This document shows positions 1-7,943 of a stretch of DNA of 64,000 bases, in pieces (position 1 is the first letter of the stretch; each line of letters begins with the position of its first letter). This DNA comes from Bradyrhizobium liaoningense. Its GTDB lineage: Bacteria; Pseudomonadota; Alphaproteobacteria; Rhizobiales; Xanthobacteraceae. A program made the position numbers and the translations under genes. Under the pieces are notes generated by a model. The model was not told where the DNA came from. It saw nothing but the letters and a program-made list of their open reading frames with translations, and ran no database searches. The stretch covers positions 62,001 to 126,000 of the forward strand of contig NZ_JAFCJS010000006.1 in NCBI RefSeq assembly GCF_018130825.1, in the 5' to 3' direction.

Positions 1-1
1 G

Positions 2-313
2 AGCACGAATCCGACTGTGCTGCTGGCGTGCTGCGCCGTCTACGGCTTCTCGATCGGCAACATGATCACGTTCCCGCCCCTGATCATCCAGCGCGAGCTC
101 GGCTCTGCCGCCTTTGCCGCCGCGATGGGATTGGGCACCTCGATCAGCGGCGTCGTCAGCGCCTTCGGCCCGGGCATCGTCGGGCTCGTGCGCAGTTTCA
201 CAGGTAGCTACACGACGGCGTTCGCGATGTGCGTGCTGCTGGATCTCGTGGCGGCGGGAATCGTGCTGTGGCGGCCGGGAGGAAGGGCGAAGATCGTTCG
301 TAGGGTGGATTAG
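2..313 (+). CDS. MFS transporter, C-terminal part (gene cut by window start)
   Basis: The reading frame is open from base 2 to a TAG stop at 311-313, and no initiation site is needed inside the window. The roughly 100 visible residues are very hydrophobic and form the last three transmembrane helices of a major facilitator carrier, with a short basic tail. The motif FPPLIIQRELG in the first visible loop resembles CynX/NimT-like and oxalate/formate-type MFS proteins, but the substrate cannot be told. The last four codons (RRVD and stop) lie inside a dispersed palindromic repeat starting at 299, so that repeat now supplies the C-terminus. Confidence is good for MFS and low for any subfamily. 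Confidence 0.7.
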   Translation, partial: STNPTVLLACCAVYGFSIGNMITFPPLIIQRELGSAAFAAAMGLGTSISGVVSAFGPGIVGLVRSFTGSYTTAFAMCVLLDLVAAGIVLWRPGGRAKIVRRVD

Positions 314-437
314 CCCTGCAGATGCGCAAAGCGCATCTGCAGGGCGTAATCCACCTCTTCTGTTCACGCGGCGGCACAAGCGGTGGGTTACGCGAGCGGG
401 CTGCGCTGCGCGCAGCCGCAGGCTAACCCACCCTACG
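299..437. repeat. Palindromic GTAGGGTGG repeat, copy 1 (double hairpin)
   Basis: The element starts CGTAGGGTGGATTAG and ends with its near inverse CTAACCCACCCTACG. The first half forms a long hairpin (CCCTGCAGATGCGC, loop AAA, inverse arm) closed by GTAATCCACC. A short linker CTCTTCTGT follows, then a second imperfect hairpin bounded by GTGGGTTACGC and GCTAACCCACC. The same layout recurs at 30160-30275. It is a REP/BIME-like dispersed element of a kind I associate with Bradyrhizobium. It overlaps the end of the MFS gene. Confidence 0.8.
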
Positions 438-460
438 CATCGATGCTCGCGGTCAGCAGC

Positions 461-2239
461 TTACCCCAACAACACCGCATCCGCCGCCGCGACCGAGTCC
501 GCGCTCTCGGTCACGGTGCGCTCGAGCGCGCCGGCCTGGACTGTGATGTTCTCGGCGAAGAAACGCGCGAGCGAGACGTAGCGCGCGGCGTCCGTATTGC
601 CGTCGGCCTTCGCGGCGAGCGCCTCGGAGGCCAGCATGCAGCCGCCGAGCGTCGCGCCGAACTGCTGCAAGTAAGGCGTCGCGCCGGCCAGCGCATCGTT
701 CGGCGCCGACGTCACGCGCTCCAGCAGCCATTTGCTGGTGCGCGCCAAGGCCTCCAGCGCCTCGCGAAGCTTGACGCCGGTGGTGCCAAAAGCAGGATCG
801 TTGGAGGCTTCGACCTGTTTGACGGTTGCCGAGAGCTCGTCGAGCAGTGCCCATACGGCAGCGCCGCCGTTCGCCGCGAGCTTTCGCGTGACGAGGTCGA
901 TGGCCTGGATGCCGTTGGTGCCCTCATAGATCGCGGTGATGCGCGCGTCGCGATAGTGCTGGGCGGCGCCGGTCTCCTCGATGAAGCCCATGCCGCCATG
1001 CACCTGCACGCCGAGATAGGCGACCTCGTTGCCGATATCGGTGGAATAGCCCTTCGCCATCGGCGTCAGCAGCGCCGCGCGTGCGGCGGCCTCAGTGCGG
1101 ACCTTCGGGTCCTTGGCGCGCAAGGAGACGTCGAGCGCGACGGCGGTGGCGTAGCAGATGGTGCGCGCGGCGGCGGTCTGCGCCCGCATCCGCATCAGCA
1201 TGCGCTTGACGTCGGGATGCACGAAGATCGCGTCCGAGCCTTCGCCCTTCTTGCCGATGGCGCGGCCCTGCTTGCGCTCCTGCGCATAGGCGAGAGCCTG
1301 CTGATAGGCGCGGTCGGCGACGCCGACGCCCTCGAGGCCGACGCCGAGCCGCGCCTGGTTCATCATCGTGAACATGCAGCGCATGCCCTGGTTCTCTTCG
1401 CCGATCAGGAAACCGATCGCGCCGCCATGATCGCCCATGGTCATGGTGCAGGTCGGCGAGGCATGCATGCCGAGCTTGTGCTCGACGCCGGAGGCAAAGA
1501 TGTCGTTACGCTTCCCGAGCGAGCCGTCTGCATTGACCATGAACTTCGGCACGAGGAAGAGCGAGATTCCCTTGGTGCCGGCGGGCGCATCGGGAAGGCG
1601 CGCCAGCACGAAATGCACGATGTTGTCGGTCATGTCGTGCTCGCCATAGGTGATGAAGATCTTCGTCCCCTTGATGCGATAGGTGCCGTCGGCCTGCTTC
1701 TCGGCGCGGGTGCGCAGCGCGCCGACATCGGAGCCGGCCTGCGGCTCGGTCAGCTGCATGGTGCCGGTCCATTCGCCGGAGACGAGCTTTTCGAGATAGA
1801 TCGTCTTCAGCTCGTCGCTGCCATGCGCGTCCAGCGCCTCGATCGCCGAGGCCGTCAGCAGCGGACAGAGGCCGAAGGCGACATTGGCCGCGCTCCAGAT
1901 CTCGGTGCAGGCGGCGTTGATCGCCATCGGCAGGCCCTGGCCGCCGAAATCCTCAGGCCCCGACACCGCGTTCCAGCCGCCCTCGGTCCAGCGCTTGTAG
2001 GCATCGGGCCAGCCCGGTGCAGTCGTGACCTTGCCGGCATCCAGCTTGATGCCGTGCTCGTCGCCGACCTTGTTGAGCGGCGCCAGCACGTCGGTTGCGA
2101 ACTTGCCGGCTTCCTCCAGCACGGCCGCCGCAATGTCGGCGTCGAAATCGCCGTAATGGCCGGCGTCCACCGCCGCCTTCAGCCCGGCGCCATGGTTGAG
2201 CGACAGCAGCATGTCAGAGATCGGCGCGCGGTAGGTCAT
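461..2239 (-). CDS. Acyl-CoA dehydrogenase, long (about 590-residue) subfamily
   Basis: The 592-residue protein is an FAD-dependent acyl-CoA dehydrogenase that introduces an alpha,beta double bond into a CoA thioester and passes electrons to ETF. The middle domain carries the flavin/substrate motif MQLTEPQAGSDVG, and the C-terminal helical domain has YEGTNGIQAID, whose Glu is the usual catalytic base. The length exceeds the 380-residue short-chain enzymes. The extra C-terminal domain matches the family that includes DmdC (3-methylmercaptopropionyl-CoA dehydrogenase), but substrate cannot be assigned from sequence alone. ATG at 2239 gives the family-like start MTYRAPISDM. The gene stands alone on the minus strand with tRNA-Gln in its upstream region. 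Confidence 0.93.
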   Translation of the reverse strand: MTYRAPISDMLLSLNHGAGLKAAVDAGHYGDFDADIAAAVLEEAGKFATDVLAPLNKVGDEHGIKLDAGKVTTAPGWPDAYKRWTEGGWNAVSGPEDFGGQGLPMAINAACTEIWSAANVAFGLCPLLTASAIEALDAHGSDELKTIYLEKLVSGEWTGTMQLTEPQAGSDVGALRTRAEKQADGTYRIKGTKIFITYGEHDMTDNIVHFVLARLPDAPAGTKGISLFLVPKFMVNADGSLGKRNDIFASGVEHKLGMHASPTCTMTMGDHGGAIGFLIGEENQGMRCMFTMMNQARLGVGLEGVGVADRAYQQALAYAQERKQGRAIGKKGEGSDAIFVHPDVKRMLMRMRAQTAAARTICYATAVALDVSLRAKDPKVRTEAAARAALLTPMAKGYSTDIGNEVAYLGVQVHGGMGFIEETGAAQHYRDARITAIYEGTNGIQAIDLVTRKLAANGGAAVWALLDELSATVKQVEASNDPAFGTTGVKLREALEALARTSKWLLERVTSAPNDALAGATPYLQQFGATLGGCMLASEALAAKADGNTDAARYVSLARFFAENITVQAGALERTVTESADSVAAADAVLLG

Positions 2240-2497
2240 GGTTCACTCCCCGGGGACTGGTCTTGGCGCGGTATTCCCATGAAATGCCGGCGGTCTCAAC
2301 TGCCCGGACGCCGGACAGCTCTGGCCCGGAGCAGGGCCTCCACCCCGACCTATAATAGAGTGTGGTGCCGCCGATCCCCGGGGCTGTGGTATTTTGCCCC
2401 TCCAGGCGGTTGAAATGCCGTGCCGCACCCTATAGACCGACTGCGACCCGAGGGAATCTGCGGTAGCCGGTTCTTCCGCCGTCCCAAGGTCGCCTGT

Positions 2498-2572
2498 TGG
2501 GGCGTAGCCAAGCGGTAAGGCAGCGGATTTTGATTCCGCCATTCGGAGGTTCGATCCCTCCCGCCCCAGCCA
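2498..2572 (+). tRNA. tRNA-Gln (anticodon TTG)
   Basis: A full cloverleaf is visible. The acceptor arm TGGGGCG (2498-2504) pairs with CGCCCCA (2562-2568), followed by discriminator G and an encoded CCA (2570-2572). The anticodon arm GCGGA-TTTTGAT-TCCGC gives anticodon TTG, reading CAA glutamine codons. The T arm contains GGTTCGATCC. It lies between divergent-side neighbours with its own promoter presumably in 2400-2497. The rest of the gene-free stretch 2240-2607 shows no other recognisable element. Confidence 0.96.
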
Positions 2573-2607
2573 GAGCCTAAGCCGCTGAGTTCGCTATATA
2601 AACAGCT

Positions 2608-4572
2608 CTAACGAGAAGACCTTGCCGAGCCCGGGTCGAAGCGAATGTCATAACGATGCAGCTTCGCATAGACGGTGCTCTTGGCAAGACCGAGCGCGGA
2701 GGCGGTGGCTGTCACGTTGCCGTTGCACGACCGCAGCGTACGCGAGATCAAGTCACGTTCCGAAGACTCGGCAAGCGACAGACCCGGATCGCGCTCGCCC
2801 GGCGTTTCTGATCCCCGGATGGTCTCGGGCAGGTCAGAAGGTTCGATCAGCTCGCCGTTGCCGGTCAGCATGACACTCTCGACCAGGTTGCGCAGCTCGC
2901 GGACGTTGCCGGGCCAGTCATGACGCTGCAGCCTCGCAATCGTCTCCGGCGCAAAACGGCGATCGGAAAGACCATAGCGCGCGGTTGCCTGGGCGACGAA
3001 ATGATCGATCAGCAGCGGAATGTCCTCGCAGCGCTCGCGGAGCGGCGGGATGTCGACGGGGACGACGGCGAGCCGATAAAACAGGTCCTTGCGGAAGCGC
3101 TGGGCCTCCACCTCCGCCTGCAGATTACGGTTGGTCGCGACGACGAGGCGGAAGTCGACCTTGCGCACCGCGGTCTCGCCGATCCTGGAGATCTCGCCGT
3201 TCTCGAGCGCGCGCAGCAACATGGGCTGGAGGTCGAGCGGCAATTCGCCGATCTCGTCCAGGAACAGCGTGCCGCGCCCGGCGGCTTCGATCTTTCCGGC
3301 CATGCCTCCGCGCCTCGCGCCGGTGAACGCGCCGTCGACATAGCCGAACAGTTCGCTGGCGAGCAGCTCGCGCGAGGCGCAGCCGCAATTGACGGCGATG
3401 AACGGGCCGTTACGGCGCGGTGAAGCCGCATGGATTCCGTGCGCGAACACCTCCTTGCCGACGCCGGTCTCGCCAAGCAGCAGGACCGGAGCGGCGGACT
3501 TGCCGACGCGGCGGCACTTCTCGACCACACTGTGCATCTTCGGGCTGCTGTAGACGGTGTCGGCAAAGGCTTCGCCGCGCGCAGATGACACGAGCTTGCC
3601 AGATGCCGCCGGCTTCGGCGCCACCATCACGGTGCCGAGGTGCTCGCCCTGGTGCACCACCGCCTTCAGCCATTCCTCCTTGATCCACGCCGGACGCGAG
3701 GTGCCACAGAGCTGATCATCGCGGCTGCCGAGCAGGGGAAATCCGGACTGGCCTCCCGGCGCGCCGAGATCGCGCATGATCTGCGACATCTCTCCGCTGG
3801 CCTTGAACGGACGTCCGGCGCTGTCGAACAGCACGGCGTGATGCCGATCCGAAGGCGGCAGCATCCAGAAGCACTGGTCGAGCAGCCGGTAGCGGGCGTC
3901 CAGCTCCATCTGCAGCAACTGAGCCTCGATGCGCGCCGCCGCCGAAATCGCCAGCGCGAGTGCCGGCCGCCCATAGGACGAAGACAATCCGGAGATATCG
4001 ATGACGCCGATCACGGCGCCGTCGATGGGATCGCGGATGACAGAGGCCGAGCAAGTCCAGCGATGGATGCCGGAGCAGAAATGCTCCGTGGCATGCACCT
4101 GGATCGGCTGCCCTGTTTCGAGCGCGGTGCCGATCGCGTTGGTGCCGCAGGTCGTCTCGCTCCAGTTGCTGCCGGGCAGCAGATGCGTTTTTTCGACGGC
4201 ATCGCGCAGCGCGAGCTTGGTGTCACCCTCGAGACGCAACACGACGCCGTCGACATCGGTCAGCACCATCACGGTGCCGGTTTCCAGCATGTAGTCGCGC
4301 GCCAGCGCCATCGTCGAAGCGCCGGCCTGGACAAGACGGCTGCGCTTGTCGAGCAGGCGCTGCAACCTGTCATCCCTGATCGGCATCGGAGCCTGGCCAC
4401 GCCGATAGTCGACCGCCGATTGCTGGCAGCGCTGCCAGGAATCGGTGATCGCCGATCGCACGACCTGCTGACGCGCGCTGCTGCTTCCGGAGAGGAAGCG
4501 TTCCCAGCTCGTCAGAACGTCGCGTTCGATACCTGGAGTGGCGAAAGCATCCTCTGGCGTCTGCCCCAACAC
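2608..4572 (-). CDS. Sigma-54-dependent activator, AcoR/DhaR family
   Basis: A 654-residue bacterial enhancer-binding protein. I chose the GTG at 4572 because AAAGGAGGG sits 4-5 bases upstream; a 58-codon extension to an ATG at 4746 is open but lacks family character. The N-terminal sensory region (about 80-220) is a GAF domain with the AcoR-family signature GTNAIGTAL near 143-151. The AAA+ domain has Walker A GETGVGKE (367-374), the sigma-54 contact loop GAFTGA (414-419) and Walker B LFLDEIGE. A Fis-type HTH occupies about 618-641. It sits downstream of the BVMO and esterase genes on the same strand, and a -24/-12 promoter heads that set, so it is probably their ketone- or alcohol-responsive activator. 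The inducer is unknown. Confidence 0.93.
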   Translation of the reverse strand: MLGQTPEDAFATPGIERDVLTSWERFLSGSSSARQQVVRSAITDSWQRCQQSAVDYRRGQAPMPIRDDRLQRLLDKRSRLVQAGASTMALARDYMLETGTVMVLTDVDGVVLRLEGDTKLALRDAVEKTHLLPGSNWSETTCGTNAIGTALETGQPIQVHATEHFCSGIHRWTCSASVIRDPIDGAVIGVIDISGLSSSYGRPALALAISAAARIEAQLLQMELDARYRLLDQCFWMLPPSDRHHAVLFDSAGRPFKASGEMSQIMRDLGAPGGQSGFPLLGSRDDQLCGTSRPAWIKEEWLKAVVHQGEHLGTVMVAPKPAASGKLVSSARGEAFADTVYSSPKMHSVVEKCRRVGKSAAPVLLLGETGVGKEVFAHGIHAASPRRNGPFIAVNCGCASRELLASELFGYVDGAFTGARRGGMAGKIEAAGRGTLFLDEIGELPLDLQPMLLRALENGEISRIGETAVRKVDFRLVVATNRNLQAEVEAQRFRKDLFYRLAVVPVDIPPLRERCEDIPLLIDHFVAQATARYGLSDRRFAPETIARLQRHDWPGNVRELRNLVESVMLTGNGELIEPSDLPETIRGSETPGERDPGLSLAESSERDLISRTLRSCNGNVTATASALGLAKSTVYAKLHRYDIRFDPGSARSSR

Positions 4573-4759
4573 GTTCCCTCCTTTGACGCGCTGAGTGGTC
4601 CAAATCTGCCGGACCCCGAGCTTTATCTCCCGATTGTGAAGCCATCCATGGAAACACGCAACCGGGTACCCCGACCTCGGTGCTATCAGGCTCGCCTCCG
4701 ACCGCACTGCAAAAGGGTGAGATCGGAGGCGAGTTAAAGGCCTCAAGCCGCAAAGAAAT

Positions 4760-5953
4760 TTACGCCGCCTTGCGTTGGCTCAGGCTGTCGTAGAACGCGG
4801 TTTCGAAACGCATGTAGCCGGTGAACGAGGCCACGTCGGCAAAGGGCAGGATCTGGGTTGCCCAATAGCCGCCAAAACCGTTCTGACGGTCGATCCAGTA
4901 GAACAGGTTTGCCAGCCCCGCCCAGCCGAGCGCGCCGGCCGGCCGTCCGGTCGGCGCCTTCTCGTCATTGACCATGAAGGTGAACGCCCAGGATTTCGAC
5001 AGGCCGGGGAAGAACTCCGCATCGTTCGAGAGCGACTTGATGACGCCCGGCAGCGCCGTCACCTTGAGATCGCCGAGTTGGTTCTTCTCGGCCATCGCGA
5101 CCGTCTCCGGCTTCAAGACCCGGCCGTGCGGGCCGTTTCCGTCGTTCAGCCACATCCGAATGAAGCGCATGTAGTCGCCGACCGTGCTGTAAAGGCCGTG
5201 GCCTCCCATATGAACCTCGGGATTGGCAGGCAGTTCGAAGTCCATCGGGGTCAGCGAGCCGTCGGCGTTGCGCGCGTGCACGCCGGCAAGCTTGCTGCGC
5301 ACCGCGTCGTTGATCTCGAACGTCGTGTTGGCCATGCCGAGCGGCTTGAAGATGCGATCAGTGAAGACCTCGCCAAGCCGCTTGCCGGTGATGCCCTCGA
5401 CAACCTGGCCGACCCAATCGATGTTCGTTCCATACTCCCACTTCGAGCCGGGATCGAACAGCAGCGGGGTCATGATGGCGGCCTTGGACGAGGTGATCAC
5501 GCTCGGCTGTCCGTGATCGGTCGCCAGGCGCAGATAGTTCTCGTTGAAAAAGTCGTAGCCGAACCCGCCGGTGTGCAGCAGCAGCATGCGCGTGGTCACG
5601 TCGCGCTTCGGGGCGCGAAGCCGGGGCTGCCCCTTGGCATCGAAGCCGTCGATCACCTGCAGCTTGCCGATGTCGGGTGCGTATTTCCTTGCGGGGGCGT
5701 CGAGGTCGAGCTTGCCTTCCTCGATCAGTTGCAGTGCGGCCGTGCCGGTGATCGCCTTGGTCGTCGAGAAGATGGCAAAGCTGGAGTCGGTTGTCATCGG
5801 TGCCGACTGATCGGTGCGCCGCTTGCCGAGGGCGCCCTCGTAGATGTTGCCGGTGCGATCGGTCACCATCGCCACCACGCCCGGGACGCCCTGGCCGGTC
5901 GTGACGGTCTCATGGAGAATGGCGTCGGCTGATGCCTTGAAGTCCTTGGTCAT
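4760..5953 (-). CDS. Serine hydrolase of beta-lactamase fold (family VIII esterase-like)
   Basis: The 397-residue protein has the class C beta-lactamase/penicillin-binding fold used by EstB-like esterases. The catalytic S-x-x-K motif is STTK (63-66) and the second motif Y-x-N is YGTN (174-177). No signal peptide is evident, so it is probably cytoplasmic, unlike true beta-lactamases. It follows the Baeyer-Villiger monooxygenase gene on the same strand with a 77-base gap. The obvious role is hydrolysis of the ester or lactone made by that oxygenase. This role is inferred from neighbourhood and family; substrate range is not visible. Confidence 0.88.
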   Translation of the reverse strand: MTKDFKASADAILHETVTTGQGVPGVVAMVTDRTGNIYEGALGKRRTDQSAPMTTDSSFAIFSTTKAITGTAALQLIEEGKLDLDAPARKYAPDIGKLQVIDGFDAKGQPRLRAPKRDVTTRMLLLHTGGFGYDFFNENYLRLATDHGQPSVITSSKAAIMTPLLFDPGSKWEYGTNIDWVGQVVEGITGKRLGEVFTDRIFKPLGMANTTFEINDAVRSKLAGVHARNADGSLTPMDFELPANPEVHMGGHGLYSTVGDYMRFIRMWLNDGNGPHGRVLKPETVAMAEKNQLGDLKVTALPGVIKSLSNDAEFFPGLSKSWAFTFMVNDEKAPTGRPAGALGWAGLANLFYWIDRQNGFGGYWATQILPFADVASFTGYMRFETAFYDSLSQRKAA

Positions 5954-6030
5954 GTGTTCCTCCGAATTGTTGTGTGATGCGGGATGCAGGGCCGCGCGTA
6001 GCCAAAATGGTTGCGCGGCCCCGTGTGTCG

Positions 6031-7662
6031 TTACTGCTTGGCAAAGCCGGGATAGGCCGAGGCGGCGACCTCATCGCACTTCTGGCGATAGGTTCCGACG
6101 CCGCCGATATAGGAGAGCAGGCGGCGCGGCTTGCCGTCGACGTTGGAGCCCATGTACCAGGAGTGCGTCTTGGTCACGAGAGTGGTGTTCGCGACCTCGT
6201 CGTGATGCGCGACCCAGGCATCCTGCGTATCCTTGGTCGGCTCGATGACCTTCAGATGGTTCTTCCTGAGATAAGCGATGCAATCGCTGATCCACTCGAC
6301 CTGCTGCTGCAGGCACGTCGTCATGTTGCAGAGCGCCGTCGACGGCGCCAGCGGCGCGCCTGTCGTGAACAGGTTCGGGTAGCCGTGGACCTGCAGCCCC
6401 ATCGTGGTCCTGATGTCGCGGCTCCACTCGTCTTTGAGCGAACGTCCGTCGCGGCCACGGATGTCGATGCGGGTCAGCGCACCGGAGCCGGCATCGAAGC
6501 CGGTGGCCAGGATGATCACATCGAGCCCGTACGACGTTCCGTCGGTGAGCTCGATGCCCTGCGGCGTGATCCGCTTGATCGGGTTGTTCTTGACGCTGAC
6601 CAGCTCGACATTCGCCTGGTGGAACGCCTCCAGGTAATTGGTCTCGAGCGGAACCCGATGCGTGCCGAAGCCGTAGTCGGCCGGGATCAGCGCCTCGCAC
6701 AGCTTGGGGTCCCTCAGGCGCGCGCGCATCTTCTTGCGCACGAACTCTGAGATCTCTTCGCTGACCTCTTCCTCGAAGAACATCTCGACGAATGAGGCGA
6801 GCCACAGCCGCAGCGAGCCTTCATCCCAGATCTTTTCCAGAACTGCGTGACGCTGCTCCGGGCTGAGATCCTTCCAGCTGCCGTTGGTGAAGTCGTATTC
6901 GAAGCCGGTGAACGAATGGGGCAGGACCTTGCGGAATTCCTCGAACCGCGCCTTGTAGGCCTCGACCTCCTTCGGCCCGTATTTCGGGTTCTTCATCGGG
7001 ATGATGTATTGCGGCGTGCGCACGAACACCTTCAGGCTGCCGACCTCGCTGGCGATGGTCTGGATGACCTGGATGCCGGTGGCGCCATTGCCGACCACGG
7101 CGACGCGCTTGCCGGCGAGGTCGAGCTTCTCCTTCGGATAGCGGCCGGTATGGACGAGCGTGCCCTTGAACGTCTCCTGTCCGGGAAAGACCGACGTCAG
7201 CGGCGCCGACAGCATGCCGGTGCAGGTGATCAGGAATTGGGTGTCGATGGTGTCACCCGTGTCGGTCGTGATGGTCCAGCGCTGCGTCGCCTCGTTGAAG
7301 ACTGCGCTGGCAACCGTCGTTGAGAAGCGGATGTCCTTGCGCAGGTCGAGCTTGTCGGCGACGTAGTTGAGCCACTTCTCGATCTCCGGCTGGCCGGGGA
7401 AGCGCTCGCTCCAGCTCCAGCCCTTGTAGAGCTCCTCCGAGAACAGGTACTGGTAGATATAGGCCTCGGAGTCGAAGCGGGCGCCCGGATAGCGATTCCA
7501 GTACCAGGTGCCGCCGACGCCGGTGGCCGTATCGACGGCCTTGACCTTGAGGCCCAGTTCGTCGCGCAGCTTGTAGAGCTGGTAAAGGCCGGCCACCCCT
7601 GTGCCAATCACGACCGCGTCCAGGCTTTCGTGGTTGCGCGCGCCATTTGTCTTCTCACTCAT
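6031..7662 (-). CDS. Flavin-containing Baeyer-Villiger-type monooxygenase
   Basis: The 543-residue protein has two Rossmann motifs, GTGVAG (20-25) for FAD and GNGATG (191-196) for NADPH. It also has the type I BVMO motif GGTWYWNRYPGARFD (50-64). The BVMO fingerprint FxGxxxHxxxW/P appears as FKGTLVHTGRYP (165-176), with Tyr where Trp is usual. These enzymes insert one oxygen of O2 next to a ketone carbonyl to give an ester or lactone. It is the first gene of a minus-strand set with the esterase and AcoR-type activator. A sigma-54 promoter lies 69 bases upstream, so expression probably depends on the activator and an unknown ketone-related signal. Confidence 0.93.
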   Translation of the reverse strand: MSEKTNGARNHESLDAVVIGTGVAGLYQLYKLRDELGLKVKAVDTATGVGGTWYWNRYPGARFDSEAYIYQYLFSEELYKGWSWSERFPGQPEIEKWLNYVADKLDLRKDIRFSTTVASAVFNEATQRWTITTDTGDTIDTQFLITCTGMLSAPLTSVFPGQETFKGTLVHTGRYPKEKLDLAGKRVAVVGNGATGIQVIQTIASEVGSLKVFVRTPQYIIPMKNPKYGPKEVEAYKARFEEFRKVLPHSFTGFEYDFTNGSWKDLSPEQRHAVLEKIWDEGSLRLWLASFVEMFFEEEVSEEISEFVRKKMRARLRDPKLCEALIPADYGFGTHRVPLETNYLEAFHQANVELVSVKNNPIKRITPQGIELTDGTSYGLDVIILATGFDAGSGALTRIDIRGRDGRSLKDEWSRDIRTTMGLQVHGYPNLFTTGAPLAPSTALCNMTTCLQQQVEWISDCIAYLRKNHLKVIEPTKDTQDAWVAHHDEVANTTLVTKTHSWYMGSNVDGKPRRLLSYIGGVGTYRQKCDEVAASAYPGFAKQ

Positions 7663-7730
7663 GCATTCCCTCCCATGTCAGAACCTGTTCTCCTCCCCAC
7701 CGCGAGGCGCGAGAGATGGAAGCTGGGGAA

Positions 7731-7746
7731 CGCAGATTGCGTGCCA
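7731..7746 (-). promoter_or_regulatory. Sigma-54 (-24/-12) promoter of the BVMO gene
   Basis: On the minus strand the sequence is TGGCACGCAATCTGCG. The -24 element TGGCACG is a perfect consensus match and the -12 element CTGC keeps the essential GC with correct GG-to-GC spacing. It would start transcription near 7720, about 57 bases before the BVMO start codon. An AcoR-type activator is encoded in the same set. Confidence 0.82.
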
Positions 7747-7760
7747 GATCGGGTTTCTGG

Positions 7761-7774
7761 CTTAAGCGCTTGCA
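7761..7774. promoter_or_regulatory. Second LacI-type operator-like site
   Basis: The sequence CTTAAGCGCTTGCA shares the core TAAGCGCTT with the perfect palindrome at 9082-9097. It lies about 170 bases before the LacI-type gene and 15 bases upstream of the BVMO -24 element. It could mediate autoregulation or couple the two divergent modules. Right half match is weaker than at 9082. Confidence 0.45.
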
Positions 7775-7810
7775 GTGATTGAGTTGGTAGTCGCGATATC
7801 TGTGCCGCAT

Positions 7811-7829
7811 CCGTTCGAAATTCGAACGG
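7811..7829. promoter_or_regulatory. Perfect palindrome, probable activator (UAS) site for the BVMO promoter
   Basis: The sequence CCGTTCGAAATTCGAACGG has two perfect 9-base arms around one central A. Its centre is about 100 bases upstream of the predicted BVMO transcription start, the usual distance for a sigma-54 enhancer-binding protein site. It differs in core from the LacI-type operators nearby. That the AcoR-type protein binds it is an inference. Confidence 0.55.
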
Positions 7830-7894
7830 GATGAGCTTGGCTGGACCGGATTTCGATCGGCTGTTCTTGCCCGCGCAGATTTTCGTTGAGGGCC

Positions 7895-7917
7895 GCCATG
7901 GTCACCAATACCATGGC
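7895..7917. promoter_or_regulatory. Inverted repeat before the LacI-type gene
   Basis: GCCATGGT (7895-7902) and ACCATGGC (7910-7917) are perfect 8-base arms separated by 7 bases. They end 26 bases before the GTG start of the LacI-type gene. This could be an operator or a leader hairpin. No binding protein can be named. Confidence 0.4.
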
Positions 7918-7943
7918 AAAGCACTGATCAATCGCATTCAACC

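Noticed and set aside
383..2413. Long plus-strand open frame opposite the acyl-CoA dehydrogenase gene
   Set aside because: It is a shadow of the minus-strand gene, low in hydrophobic structure and rich in Arg/His/Gly as expected from antisense of high-GC coding DNA.
4573..4746. N-terminal extension of the AcoR-type regulator
   Set aside because: GTG at 4572 has a strong AAAGGAGGG site and the extension has no family-like sequence.
4760..5953. Class C beta-lactamase (antibiotic resistance)
   Set aside because: There is no signal peptide and the BVMO neighbour fits a cytoplasmic esterase better.
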